Assembly: GCA_012845835.1 (NCBI GenBank)
Contig: JABAKD010000020.1
Coordinates: 18,903,146 to 18,967,145 of the forward strand
Reading direction: 5' to 3'
Source of the DNA: Undaria pinnatifida
Taxonomy: Eukaryota; Sar; Phaeophyceae; Laminariales; Alariaceae
Length of the DNA: 64,000 nt
Shown here: piece after piece, positions 1 to 10,361 of the stretch
How the letters are laid out: each line of letters opens with the position of its first letter
Position numbering within the stretch: the first letter of the stretch is position 1
Notes under the pieces: generated by a model
What the model was told of the DNA's origin: nothing
What the model saw: the letters and a program-made list of their open reading frames with translations, nothing else
Databases searched by the model: none
Made by a program: the position numbers and the translations under genes

Positions 1-960
1 CAAATTCGCGAGAACCAACTTCAGCCCTATGACTATCTACGCTGCTACTCGCACCACTCCTTGGCAGGCCTATTGCGCCCCAAGACCTGGCAAACTCCCA
101 CTGGAGCTGACTCCCCTTACTTCCCCTGCACTGGTAGCGGTTCCGACCCGCTCACCAGTAACACCAGATGCAACCTCACTAACCGCAGCAGTTCTGCGAT
201 CCATCTCCATCATTTTTGTTTTGCAAAACTGACGTACAGAGGATGATACCTTTACTACCGTACGTACAGCGGCATTGTCGTACTGCCCTGTTATTATTTT
301 GTTATTTTAGTACTTACTTAATACAGAGGATGATGCAGCACCAATTTGTTCTTGTCCGCCATACCGGCCGGCAAAAGGCATATTTCGGGAGTACCACTAG
401 TATACGATTAATACGCGCGATCGGAGGATCACACAAAATGTTGCGAACATCAGTGTCGACCAAATCCTTGATCTCGTAACTGGACTGAGTTTTAATATTA
501 TATGTGACCTAAACCTCTTGCACCCCCGTCCCCCCCCCCCCCCCCCGCCCCATTTGTTTTTTTTTTGCCTCACTTCCTCTCGCTTAAACGCCCCACCTAA
601 TATCGAAATCCGCCAGAGTAATAAACACTTCCACTTCCACGCCCTGGATATCGCTTCGTTATCTTTTTAGAGCCGTCCATGCCGCTGCTGCAATTCCCAC
701 CCACCCCCGCCCCCAACGCCCCCTCCTTCCCCACCACCCGACCATCGCCTAGACCTAGCACCACGCGTTTAGCAAACCCCTACATCTATGCGACCTAAAG
801 CCCTCCCCCCCCGCCCCCCGCCTCCCCCGCCACATTCCCCCCCCCTCCCCACAAGAAGGATTTATAATTTCCACGCACAAATTGAGCTGCCCCACCCGTC
901 CCCTCCCCCCCCTCCCGCCCCCTTTTTGATCAAAATCAGGCCCCCACGTCCTTAAAAACT
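1..960. other. No recognisable gene; C-rich low-complexity DNA
   Basis: Short open frames exist on both strands at 1-230 but none shows a recognisable domain or clear exon borders. A poly(C) tract sits near 529-546 and C-rich stretches run from 690 to 930. Positions about 405-490 resemble the tail of the dispersed X repeat described at 963. Confidence 0.5.
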
Positions 961-962
961 CC

Positions 963-1258
963 GCCCTCCCCTCACCGGATATTCGACTTACAGGATTCAC
1001 TTGATAAACTGATGCATTTCTTTCCGAAGCTGTCAGATTTTGTCCCCCTCAAAAACGGGTTTTATAGTTTCCGCGCACAGACTGCTTAACATCACCCTGT
1101 TGACCCTGATAGCTACACTGCTGCAGTTTCAAGGGGAGTCGCCGACCTATATCCTTAATGAGGACACACAACCCGTAATACGCGCGATCGGAGTATCACA
1201 CACAGCTTGCAAAGATGAGTTTCGACAAAATCTTCGATCTCACAGCTGGAGTGTATTT
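963..1258 (+). repeat. Dispersed repeat X, full-length copy
   Basis: About 295 bp that recurs, whole or in part, at 1265, 8812, 9005, 44400 (reverse), 52436, 53155 and 63640. The order of blocks is conserved: a TGATGCATTTC head, a CAGATTTTGTCCCCCTC block, a GTTGACCCTG block, AGGGGAGTCGCCGACC, GCGATCGGAGTATCACACA, and a tail ending CTCACAGCTG. I see no long terminal repeats or coding potential. It could be a SINE-like or MITE-like nonautonomous element; the class is not resolved. Confidence 0.75.
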
Positions 1259-1264
1259 TAATTT

Positions 1265-1705
1265 TTGTAATAAACTGGTGCATTCCACAGCCGTCAGATT
1301 TTGTCCCCCTCTAAAACGGGTTTTATAGTTTCCGTGCACAGATCACGCTCTTGACCCTGGTACGAGCTACACTGCTGTAGTTCTAAGGGGAGTTGCCGAC
1401 CTATATCCCTACATTCGATGAACAATCGACGAGTAGTGGGATTGCTGAACCCTATGCGCGATAAAAATTGAAGGCAAGAACCGGGGAGGAGAAGGGATGA
1501 CACCTGTGACCACGGCTTGTCCAGAAGCTGGAAAGTGAAAGTGTGCAAAAAAAGAAAAAAAGAAAAAAGAAAAAAAAAACCCTAATGAGGAGACACCCAG
1601 CAATACGCGCGATCGGAGTATCACACACAGCTTGCAAAGATGAGTTACGACGGAATATTTGAAATATTTCATCTCACACGCCTCATAGCTGGAGTGTATT
1701 CTAAC
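1265..1705 (+). repeat. Dispersed repeat X, second copy, split by a SINE
   Basis: A second X copy directly follows the first. Its 5' part is 1265-1411 and its 3' part resumes at 1580-1705; the gap is filled by a poly(A)-tailed SINE. The two parts join into the same block order as the intact neighbour copy, which fixes the insertion point. Confidence 0.75.
1412..1579 (+). mobile_element. 5'-truncated tRNA-derived SINE (family A), inserted in repeat X
   Basis: The 168 bp match the 3' half of the SINE copies at 44080 and 57220 (the block around GGATTGCTGAACCCTATGCG, then CTTGTCCAGAAGCTGG) and end in an A-rich tail at about 1548-1579. A CCCTA target-site duplication is visible at 1407-1411 and 1580-1584. 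The 5' truncation, poly(A) tail and short duplication are the expected marks of LINE-driven target-primed insertion. Confidence 0.8.
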
Positions 1706-2504
1706 TTTTTACAATACTATACGTAACTTTAAAAAATGTTAATTTTTCTTTCAAAACAATCGTTTTTTATTTTTGGGCCATTCGGGCGTTGGTCCTCGGA
1801 TTGACATCGCATCGTTTTTTCCCGCGAACCCAACGGCATCCAGTAAATCACCCCGGACCCGTACGTTTAGATTCATCTATCGTGCATGACCTGGCACGAT
1901 TTTTACGATGGCAGCTGATCGCAAACTATCGTAACAGAACAAATGAGAACACGCATCCCGAACACAAATAATAACATACGGCGGAGGTTACGAGCTGGCC
2001 TGTAACTGGTATGATGCGAGGCATCAGCAATCCGCACGGACACCAGTTGTGCTGGATGGATAATAGGTGGTTGGGTGGAAACATGCAGAAAACACACGGG
2101 CAATGGCAGACGTACCATGACAGCCTACTGAAGCAACAGAAGTACTCGAACTTCTTGACTTTGGATCGCGTGTATCTGGTGGTGATGTGGTTGCAATTGC
2201 ATTTCAGTACGTACAGAAGGCGCGTGCTCGTATCGGTGTGCCAGGGACCTGAGAGCCTTGTTTGCTACTACTGCTGTTTTGGGTGCGAGTATCCCAGTGC
2301 AGTGCAGGAGAGTACCCACGGGCATTAAAAAAAATACCGTAACTCCCCGTGCACCCCCTCCCCAGTCGTAATACTGGTCTACCACGTTGCAGGTGTCCTA
2401 GTGTACCATACATGCATAAAAAGCGAGTCAGGGTACAGAGGACCAAGAGAAGCGATCTCCACCCCTCATCCCCGGTGAACAATTCACAGCAGAAATCGTG
2501 GTCC

Positions 2505-2650
2505 CGCCGTAGTGCGGTACGATTTAGTGCGGGATCCCATTTTAGTGCGGTGAAAGTCGCATGTCACGACCTCTGCCTTACAGATTACTAGTGCTGCTGT
2601 ACTGCACAATCTCAGGATAGTGCGGGGTCCTAATGTAGTGCGGGTGTTGT
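2505..2650 (+). repeat. Degenerate TAGTGCGG motif array
   Basis: The motif TAGTGCGG or AGTGCGGG recurs at least five times at irregular spacing. Related arrays are found at 31430-31640 and, partly inverted, at 49785-49945. Confidence 0.55.
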
Positions 2651-2811
2651 CGTCTGGCGAAGCGCCGCACAAACGACCGACCACGACTGAATATTTAGGT
2701 CTTGAGGCAGGCCGATGCGTCTGTAGGTCTCTAGCCTCTAGTCTCGTACACGATCAGCAGAGGCCCTACTGCCAGTACAAACGGAACGAACGGCTTTCCG
2801 AACGCGGCACG

Positions 2812-2927
2812 GAGAGCAAGAAAAGCAACACCAACAGAACCGCTCTCGTGCGAAGCGGGTCTCGCGGCTGAGAGCAAGAAAAGCAACACCAACATAACCG
2901 CTCTCGTGCGAAGCGAGTCTCTCGCAG
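2812..2927 (+). repeat. Two-copy 58-bp tandem repeat
   Basis: The block beginning GAGAGCAAGAAAAGCAACAC is repeated after 58 bp with only a few differences. Confidence 0.85.
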
Positions 2928-3966
2928 CTGCAATGGGAGATATTAAGAAGAAAACGCTTGTGATACCAGAGCATCGTAGATACCCCGCCACCAGTACCAT
3001 GCTACTTGTGCCTATTCGTAGGTTGAGGGCCGCACGAGGGGAGTCCTGGAGCAGATGAAGCGTTCACCCTAAAAAAACAGCCGCCTTTCGTATAGTCTAG
3101 TCTATACGTATCGTTTAGTATCATTCCTATCTGTGACCGTCACGCGTTGTGTACTACCGGTAAAAAAAGATTGTACTGTGTACTCCCGCGTCAGCTGCTG
3201 AATATAAGAGAGGACACCAGAGGCTGCGCAAGCGACGAAATGGACAGCGCTAGCACAGACCTGCACCACGCGCACACGCAGTACTGGTAAGCGAGAGAGA
3301 GAGACAACCGCACCCCGCCCCACCATACCTCTTGAGAGTCCCGCGTGCGAGGAGCTGCCGTCACGTGCCGAGCACAATTTGCCTGCATTTGCTCCGACCC
3401 TGCTGTCGGCATGTTCGCCTCGATATTTCTCGAATTTAGACCTTCGATGACACGTGAAGACGCTTGGAGCAAACGCTGCTTCCCATCAACCTCTGCGGTC
3501 CTGCTACCAGCGTGTATGGGCGTACCTCGCTGGTCATCACCTTCACGCATCCACCCTGTATTGCGATGCTTCAGTGCTGCAGGTAGCTAGCTGCAGGCCA
3601 GAAGCCTTCCCGCTACTACCAAATCCAGGTCCAACGATTGGTCAATAATCCCACCGCAAATATGTACTCCGGAGTATTATACAACTATATACCTAGACCT
3701 CGCCCCCTTCGGACGTCTCGCTCGGCATATCCTCCCCCCTCTCAGCCCTTCTCAGCACGTAATTGCCGAAAAGAAAATTAGTTGCTGGGGAAAAGAACCG
3801 TCCCGAAGTTCCTTGCCTTCCTTGCTTTCCCTAGTCTCATTCTTACTTACTTTTTAGCTCTCATTCTCTGATCTTTACTGCTTGCTCTCTGATATTTTTA
3901 TTTTGCTTTTTCAGCAACTTCTTTTTTGTACTTTTATTTGAAGTTGGCCAATTGCTGGCTGTTGAG

Positions 3967-4422
3967 AGGGAATTGCCGTTGACGGCTGCAAACAATTTGA
4001 ATTTGAAATTTGCCGGATCGGCAATAACAATTTGAAGTTGAAATTTGCGAAGCGGACGAAGGCTAGTGCGGGAGGAGGCTCCGCCAACAGTGGGGGTGGT
4101 GGAGGTTCAGGATCAGGCGTGTGGAAGCTGGTCGGGCAAGAACGGGACTCAGCTTCTTCTGGCAATCCTGATTGGCCGTGCCCGAGCAAGGGTTGTGACG
4201 GCTTCCTCATCGCACGAAATAGGAGAAACAGGAGTTCCCAGTACGCTGTCTGCGACACCTGCAGGAGTGACGAGCCTTCCACGTGCCAAGCTTTTCATAA
4301 CCTTAACAAGAAGCACTGGGGAAGCGGCGACAACCCTCGTGTGTGTGACTGGTGTGACGCGGACACCTGTGATTCACCTTCGATCGGCGTCCCTAACGAA
4401 GGAGCTGAGAGCTTGACGAAAC
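3967..4422 (+). CDS. First visible exon of the Cys-rich gene
   Basis: The frame is open from 3966 and ends at a strong donor, AAAC then GTGAGT, leaving phase 1. The acceptor is uncertain and could lie anywhere from 3967 to about 4112, where a TTCAG precedes GATCAGG. The product contains CPSKGCDG, CDTC and CDWCDADTC. A near-repeat of the sequence AACAATTTGAA inside the left part (3991 and 4028) leaves open whether that part is really coding. Confidence 0.5.
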
Positions 4423-7327
4423 GTGAGTTACATTTCTGTTGTTGTGCTGTGATTTCTTTTTCATGCGTACAAACACACTTTTGCATGTACGAGTATGATA
4501 CGTGTACGGGGCAGTCCCGTCATCGCGGTGTAAGCGGGAATTGTACAAGTACTCAGGTCTACGAGTAGACCTTTGCAGTGACGCTAGCTGTGTGATGCGA
4601 TTTCTTTTTCCTACGTACAGCCAAACACACTTACTTCATGTATGTACGACTACGAGTACGGGGCAGTCTCGTCATCGGGGTAAGCGGGGGTTGAACAAGT
4701 GGTTCATGCAGTGACGCTTTGTGCTGTGATATAAACACACGTTTTGGATGTACGACTGCGACTACGTGGTATCTATACATGTAAGACGCAATGAAAACGG
4801 GCAAGTCTCATCACGGGGGTCAGCCAGGGTTGTAAAAATGGTCCATGCAGTAATAAATAACACAGCAGCATGATACCTCAGCACCAGTCGCAGTACACAC
4901 TGGAGGTTGATATATAGCAGTAAACAGAAGCTGAAGTTAACCTGGGTGATGCTGGAGAGCAGTCCCGTGATTGGGGTTAGCGAGTTGTTCATGTAGTGAC
5001 GCGGTGTACTACTACTGTTACTCATTTTTCATACAACCACATGAACTCTTTGTATTAACGAGTACAAGTAGGGTGCGCAACCTCTTCAGGAATCGCAGTA
5101 CACGTCGGTCGTAATAGTGTTGATAGCAGCAGTAATAGAGTAGTACCGAACAATATATATAGCAGGTACTGTCTCTTACCCTTCGTTGTCGGTATTCCGC
5201 CGGTAGGCCTTATATAGCAGTATACCGGGGCTTACGCTTACCAGTTGCGACTGTGAATCCCGTTCGTTCCTGTCCCAGTGGTGGTTTCATAGGTGTTAGC
5301 AACGTTGTGGTACCAGGCAGGGCTTTGCCCATAAACGACCGCTTTCATTACAACAGCAGTGTTAAATTGTACGACTTCCTTTCCAACTTTGGAAATCGAC
5401 GACAGCTACGTGGCCTTACTATTTTGAACATTCACTGAACGCAAGGTATTCCCATCCGTTGTTGTCGTTTGCAGAATCCCTGCGAAGCAGCCGCCGAGGG
5501 CCGCCAAGTCGGCGAGGACATAAACACGAAGTGCACCGGCGACATCAAGGTCGGTGACCTCCTGAAGAAGGCAGGCGACCACTTGCTCGATATACATCCC
5601 GCATTCCATTCCCACGGTGCCACGAGGGCGTTCGACATCGAGGTACGTTCCACTCTTATCTTGCGTCCTGTGTGTCACGAGTCGAGACATCCATGTCTCT
5701 TGCTCAAGACTAGGGGATGGCGTGCGGATATAGTCTATGAAGTGCGGCTCTTTTTCCAAGTACCAAGAGCAAGTACAACAATACCACAACAATTACTAAC
5801 AGCGAAAGGAGCTCCAATAGCAGTTAACACTGGAGGTTGATATATAGCAGTAAACAGAAGCTGAAGTTAACCTGGGTGATGCTGGAGAGCAGTCCCGTGA
5901 TTGGGGTTAGCGAGTTGTTCATGTAGTGACGCGGTGTACTACTACTGTTGCTCATTTTTCATACAACCACATGAACTCTTTGTATTAACGAGTACAAGTA
6001 GGGTGCGCAACCTCTTCAGGAATCGCAGTACACGTCGGTCGTAATAGTGTTGATAGCAGCAGTAATAGAGTAGTACCGAACAATATATACAGCAGGTACT
6101 GTCTCTTACCCTTCGTTGTCGGTATTCCGCCGGTAGGCCTTATATAGCAATATACCGGGGCTTACGCTTACCAGTTGCGACTGTGAATCCCGTTCGTTCC
6201 TGTCCCAGTGGTGGTTTCATAGGTGTTAGCAACGTTGTGGTACCAGGCAGGGCTTTGCCCATAAACGACCGCTTTCATTACAACAGCAGTGTTAAATTGT
6301 ACGACTTCCTTTCCAACTTTGGAAATCGACGACAGCTACGTGGCCTTACTATTTTGAACATTCACTGAACGCAAGGTATTCCCATCCGTTGTTGTCGTTT
6401 GCAGAATCCCTGCGAAGCAGCCGCCGAGGGCCGCCAAGTCGGCGAGGACATAAACACGAAGTGCACCGGCGACATCAAGGTCGGTGACCTCCTGAAGAAG
6501 GCAGGCGACCACTTGCTCGATATACATCCCGCATTCCATTCCCACGGTGCCACGAGGGCGTTCGACATCGAGGTACGTTCCACTCTTATCTTGCGTCCTG
6601 TGTGTCACGAGTCGAGACATCCATGTCTCTTGCTCAAGACTAGGGGATGGCGTGCGGATATAGTCTATGAAGTGCGGCTCTTTTTCCAAGTACCAAGAGC
6701 AAGTACAACAATACCACAACAATTACTAACAGCGTAAGGAGCTCCAATAATTTGGATGGTTACGACGTCTGCTGGAGAGAAGTACGAATACTTTTTTACA
6801 CCTACTTATGTTATAAGGCTTAGTTTGGGTAAGCTATTGGTTAACCTGTGCAAGTGGTCAAACGGACTAAAAGTACCCCACTAATACCTTAACAAATGGC
6901 GTCGTCGACAGACCATGGGTTTTTGGGTCGTGGGTTCGATCCCCACATCCACCATAATAAACTTTTTCAGATTTTCCCATGGCGAACTTGAAAAATACTC
7001 TCCCCGGCTTACCCAGGAAATGAAACGGCTTGGATAAATGACAGGTCCGCCCGTATATACGGCCGACCTTCTATCCCGCCGTTTAAGGGGGGGAGAGTGT
7101 TATAAGGCTTAGTTTGGGTAAGCTATTGGTTAACCTGTGCAAGTGGTCAAACGGACTAATACCCCACTAATTCCTTGACACTTATCGACGTTCTCCCGCC
7201 CTGCTTCAACGTTTGTGGACAGATCCACAAGACCATCGACAAAAAACAAGAGTGCAAGGTGCTGGGTACCTCCGCTGAGGAGGAAGAGTCCAAGCAAGCC
7301 TGCATGCTCCTTCGGAAGCAATGTTGA
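3967..7327 (+). CDS. Multi-exon Cys-rich protein of unknown function (5' end not found)
   Basis: I do not recognise this gene. Proposed exons are 3967-4422 (left border uncertain), 4621-4679 (tentative), 5475-5642, 6405-6572 and 7223-7327, ending in TGA at 7325-7327. Splice phases agree: 1 after the first exon, 0 after the 59-bp exon, then 0 throughout. The first exon has a Gly/Ser-rich stretch and then a Cys-rich segment with pairs such as CDTC and CDWCDADTC that might bind a metal or form disulfides. The two middle exons are nearly identical copies made by a 930-bp tandem duplication. The last exon encodes 34 residues with several Cys and a Lys/Glu-rich stretch. No ATG lies in frame in the first exon, so earlier exons must exist. 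No membrane helix is seen. Without the 59-bp exon the phases would not match, so that exon or an alternative is needed. Confidence 0.5.
4430..5050 (+). repeat. Degenerate intronic tandem repeat, about 130-150 bp units
   Basis: Blocks containing GTGACGC, a GTGATTTCTTTTTC-like tract, ACAAACACAC, TACGACTACG and GGGGCAGTC recur at about 4432, 4580, 4715 and 4950 with substantial divergence. The unit at 4580-4700 contains the tentative exon. Confidence 0.55.
4621..4679 (+). CDS. Tentative 59-bp exon of the Cys-rich gene
   Basis: A pyrimidine tract ending CTACGTACAG precedes it and GGG then GTAAGC follows. Its length (2 mod 3) converts the incoming phase 1 to the phase 0 needed by the next exon. 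It lies in one unit of a degenerate intronic repeat whose other units lack one or both splice sites, so it may instead be an accident. Confidence 0.35.
5475..5642 (+). CDS. Duplicated exon, copy 1 (56 codons)
   Basis: TTTGCAG precedes the exon and GAG then GTACGT follows. It is 168 bp with phase 0 at both ends, so extra copies keep the reading frame. The product has two Cys and a KVGDLLKKAGDHLL segment that may be helical. A 128-residue open frame on the opposite strand (5406-5792) overlaps it, but only the plus strand has splice signals at the exon borders. Confidence 0.6.
6405..6572 (+). CDS. Duplicated exon, copy 2 (56 codons)
   Basis: Identical in length, splice sites and predicted peptide to the exon at 5475-5642, offset by 930 bp. 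If both are spliced in, the protein has two tandem copies of the 56-residue segment. Confidence 0.6.
6809..7180 (+). mobile_element. Small LTR element (TRIM), complete, with target-site duplication
   Basis: Direct repeats at 6809-6894 and 7098-7180 start TGTTATAAGG and end in CA. The left repeat is followed two bases later by TGGCGTCGTCGACAGACC, a primer-binding-site candidate; a purine tract AAGGGGGGGAGAG (7085-7097) abuts the right repeat. CTTA flanks both sides (6805-6808, 7181-7184). The interior is only about 200 bp and noncoding, which is the definition of a terminal-repeat retrotransposon in miniature. It sits in the last intron of the Cys-rich gene, just upstream of the pyrimidine tract. 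Confidence 0.85.
7223..7327 (+). CDS. Last exon of the Cys-rich gene
   Basis: It follows a pyrimidine-rich tract ending GTGGACAG, continues in phase 0 from the duplicated exon and stops at TGA (7325-7327). It encodes 34 residues including QECKVLG and a Cys-terminated end. The open frame extends upstream to about 7185 through two more Cys, so an acceptor further left is possible, but it would have to lie right of the TRIM insertion. Confidence 0.55.
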   Translation: MHKTIDKKQECKVLGTSAEEEESKQACMLLRKQC

Positions 7328-8095
7328 CAGCACGTTCTTTATAGAACGTTAAGTTGTGGTTTATTATACCAGCATCGTTTTTTGAGAACTATGCCTAAAT
7401 GCGTGCTCTTCGTCTTTCAGGAATACAAATGTACTTCACATGTTTGCGGTGTGTGCGTTCAAGTTCCTGCTTCCAGCATGTTTTTTTTGGCACTGCGCTC
7501 CTTTACATCTTAAGTTGTAGTTTTCCTGTCTCTATCCTTGACAAGCGCGTGCCTGGTGTTTATGCACTTTGCGATAATTTATTGTTGATGATCGACTTAG
7601 AGAGAGAGTTATTGAAGTGTACAGGACCTACATAGGCGCTACCTGAGAGGTGGAAGGATATGCCAAGGAAGTCCTCCGACTTGCCCATCATGGATTGGGC
7701 GAATGGATGATAATAACAAACTCATAATCATAATCGTCTCTATCCTGTACCGTTGTACTATATATGGACCTCTTGGCATTTTCAAGTCGCCAGTTGCGCC
7801 ATTTGTGCTTCTTTTCCGCCTTTCTACTGAATGTCTATTCCTCCTTCCGCAAGCGTAGCGGGCGGCGCCCAGCCGCCCGCGAGCGAAGCCCTTGTATTAT
7901 ACATACATTTACAAAGTACGTATCACGTATCACGTTGTTGTTGTTGCGCGTACCTGTTACCAGGTATCAGGGTATCACGAAACAGGTACGTAGTCTACTT
8001 GTATTTATAGTGCAGTACAGCAGTAGTATACCTCGTACTACAGTTGTAGTGCGTATCATTTTCGTTATTGCTGGGTGTAGGATTTTATAATTAAT
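7328..8095 (+). other. 3' flank of the Cys-rich gene; no further gene seen
   Basis: Short open frames (for example 7399-7635) lack any recognisable feature and probably belong to the 3' untranslated or intergenic region. No polyadenylation signal can be assigned confidently. Confidence 0.4.
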
Positions 8096-8306
8096 TTTCA
8101 AGGACGTCAGCCGTGAGTTTGACGAATTTCAGGTCAATACTCATCTTTGCAAGCTGCGTTGTAGGATTTGTTTTGGCCGATGTTTTTCGCGAGCCGCTAG
8201 AGACGTGGGCGGCGCTGGGGCGGCGGAAAGCGGACAAATAAAAAAAGTCAATCGCCTAGACCTACGAGCACCACGCGTCGTGAAGTAAGTTCCTACCAGG
8301 TACCTT

Positions 8307-8623
8307 TTTTTTTTTTTTTTTTTTTTTTTGCACACTTTTACTTTCCAGCTTCTGGGCAAGCCGTGGTCACAGGTGTCGTCCCTTTCCCCCCCCGGTTCTT
8401 ACCTTCAATTTTTATCGCGCGTAGGGTTCAGCAATCCCACTGCTCGTCGATTTTTCACCGAGTGTTGCTAACTCACGCTCTCGCGCTTTCCGCAAGTCAA
8501 TTTGTGCACAAGAAAAAGTCCCCACGAATTTATACGACGAGTATGCACTCGGGGGGATTCGAACTCACGAAACTGACCTATACCAGGCTCTAGGATAACC
8601 TGATACGCCGCCGGGGCGACCGG
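8307..8623 (-). mobile_element. tRNA-derived SINE (family A), full length
   Basis: Read on the minus strand, it starts with a head related to GGTCGCCCCGGTGGCGTATC, carries a B-box-like GAGTTCGAATCC, passes through the shared body and ends in a run of about 23 A (T on the plus strand at 8307-8330). Other copies are at 40840 (reverse), 44080, 55395/56376 (split, reverse) and 57220. Confidence 0.8.
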
Positions 8624-8699
8624 TTGGTATACATTTATGCGACCTAAAGCGGTTGAAACCGCCCCCCCTCGTTTTACCCCCCCTGCCCCCCCCCCCCCC

Positions 8700-8790
8700 C
8701 CCGCGGCCGTCTCGAAAGGGATATGCGTGGTGAATGGTCAATTGACTAAGTAAGGCAAGCAACAAATAATGAGCACGCCCCCCCCCCCCT
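8700..8790 (+). repeat. Fragment of dispersed repeat Z
   Basis: The segment from CGTCTCGAAAGGGAT to GCACGCCCC matches the Z unit at 32745, 50700 and the tandem array at 16792-17245. Poly(C) runs flank it. Confidence 0.65.
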
Positions 8791-8811
8791 CCCGCCTCGA
8801 AAGCTCCGCTC

Positions 8812-9872
8812 TCCCCTCACCGGTTGTACGACTTACGGGATATACAGGATAATAAACTGATGCATTCCTTCCACGACCGTCAGATTGGTTTTAGTTTCCG
8901 CGCACAGATTGAGTTGCCCCCGCACCCCCCCCGCACCCGCCCCCGCCCCCCTTTTCAAACCCCCCGCCCCCCCCGCCCCCGGCCCCCACGCCCTTACAAG
9001 CTCCGCTCTCCCCTCACCGGTTATACGACTTACAGGATATACTTGATAAACTGATGCATTTCCTTCCACAGCTGTCAGATTTTGTCCCCCTCAAAACGGC
9101 TTTTAAAGTTTCCGCGCACAGATTGGTAGACATCACCCTGTTGGCCCTGGTACACGCTACACTGCTGTAGTTCCAAGGGGAGTCGCCGACCTAATTTTTA
9201 TAATATATCTATAAGCCCAATGCCGTCTTTATTTAGTCAGTTCCTAGGGTCTGCTAGTATGACATTTTTTTCTCTTTTCCTTTCCTTGCTTCCTCTTCTT
9301 GTCTTGCCTTGTCTCTTCTTTTCTTTCCTTTTTCGTTTTTTCGCTTTCTTGTCCTTTCTTTCCTTTCCTTTATCTTCTCATATTTTCTTTGTTTCTTTTT
9401 TCCAATTGACTTGCGTCTGTCGTGCGTATGTATGCGTAGTGATAGGTACTACGTGCAAAATATACGTGGTAGTCTTTCTTGGGTGGCAAGAGGTATAGTC
9501 GGTTTTTCCAGGCGCGAGTAATGAGACGTATGCATCAATATGGACCTGGCACATCGTAGGCTGACTCCCGATTTCACTTTTATATGTTTCTGGTGGAGGC
9601 ATGAATTGCGTCAGCTGTGATATATGCGTGTACCACCTTTGGTTTGTTTGTGTTTTTTCCCTGGGGTATTCCTCGGCTCCAGAGTGACTGGAGCCTGTCC
9701 TGTGACCACGGACTTGATTATGCGAATTAATGTGAGAACAACAACAACAACAACTACAACCCTTACTAAGGACACACACCCAGTAATAATAAGCGCGATT
9801 GGAGTATCACACACAGCTTTCAAAGACGAGTTTCGGCGAAATCTTCGATCTCACAGCTGGAGTATATTTTTA
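8812..9872 (+). repeat. Dispersed repeat X copies, one interrupted by repeat Y
   Basis: A partial X lies at 8812-8905. A second X begins at 9005, runs to the GTCGCCGACCTA block (about 9192) and resumes at about 9757 with the GATTGGAGTATCACACA block through to the CTCACAGCTG tail. The gap is repeat Y. Confidence 0.7.
9205..9750 (+). mobile_element. Repeat Y, about 540 bp, unclassified retroposon-like element
   Basis: It is shared in inverted orientation with 61240-61800 and is delimited by being inserted inside an X copy. It has a long pyrimidine-rich block (9250-9400) and ends in an ACAACAACAACAAC tail. A minus-strand frame containing MPPPETYKSEIGSQPT is open in both copies, but the substitutions between copies change amino acids freely, so coding is not supported. 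The simple-sequence tail suggests a non-LTR retroposon; the class is not established. A fragment also lies near 28665-28700. Confidence 0.65.
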
Positions 9873-9874
9873 CT

Positions 9875-10361
9875 TTAAAATATTACAAAAACAGAAATAC
9901 TCTCCAGCTGTGAGACCGAATATTTTGTAATATATCATACGACGTTGGCGGCTTTGACGGATGATCGCCACCAGCAAGGTAGCCCAACGGGCGTGTGTGC
10001 TATTAATGGGGTGATTTTGTGCTTTATTTATCTTCCGCTATTTCCATCCCCATTTTTATTTACGATGTGCATCATCATCTCTATTTTGCGGTTTGTGACC
10101 ACAGTCATCTCTCTATCTGATATCATTACTACGAAGTGAATAAAAAATCGACATAATACAGCGACAACAACAACACCAACGACAAAGCGTTTTATATATT
10201 GTACAGATAGATGTTAATAACAGGAGGAGGCATCAGCGCGGATAGACGCTGCTGGTTGTCGCGCTGGGTATTATATTAGACGTGGTGGAAAGTGGAAAGC
10301 GAAAAACATAGACACCGGATCCCATCGACATCATCAATCAGCGCCCAGCGCCCCGTCTTGA
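9875..10361. other. No recognisable gene or repeat
   Basis: Low-complexity and AT-rich sequence with no supported frame. The first 50 bp contain a short reverse copy of the X tail (CCAGCTGTGAGACCGAA). Confidence 0.4.

Larger units (their letters stand above)
1706..3966. other. No recognisable gene; small repeats only
   Basis: No open frame here has a recognisable domain or a convincing exon structure. The stretch holds a TAGTGCGG motif array (2505-2650) and a two-unit 58-bp tandem repeat (2812-2927). It could hide the missing 5' exons of the plus-strand gene that follows. Confidence 0.4.
4896..6749 (+). repeat. 930-bp tandem duplication, about 99.5% identical
   Basis: Sequence from about 4896 to 5825 is repeated at 5826-6749 with a constant offset of 930. 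I count only four or five single-base differences, for example near 5011/5941, 5157/6087, 5219/6149 and 5815/6745. The unit carries one 168-bp exon with its own acceptor and donor. The high identity points to a very recent event or an assembly duplication. Confidence 0.95.

Noticed and set aside
1-230. Exon at the left edge of the window
   Set aside because: Open frames exist on both strands but neither has a recognisable product, and splice borders cannot be judged at a window edge.
5406-5792. 128-residue minus-strand frame, repeated at 6336-6722
   Set aside because: It is longer than the plus-strand exon but lacks splice signals at its edges and has no recognisable domain; the plus-strand exon has both acceptor and donor.
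9378-9779. Protein-coding gene shared with 61392-61624
   Set aside because: The frame is shared only because both loci are copies of repeat Y; differences between them change amino acids without bias to silent sites.
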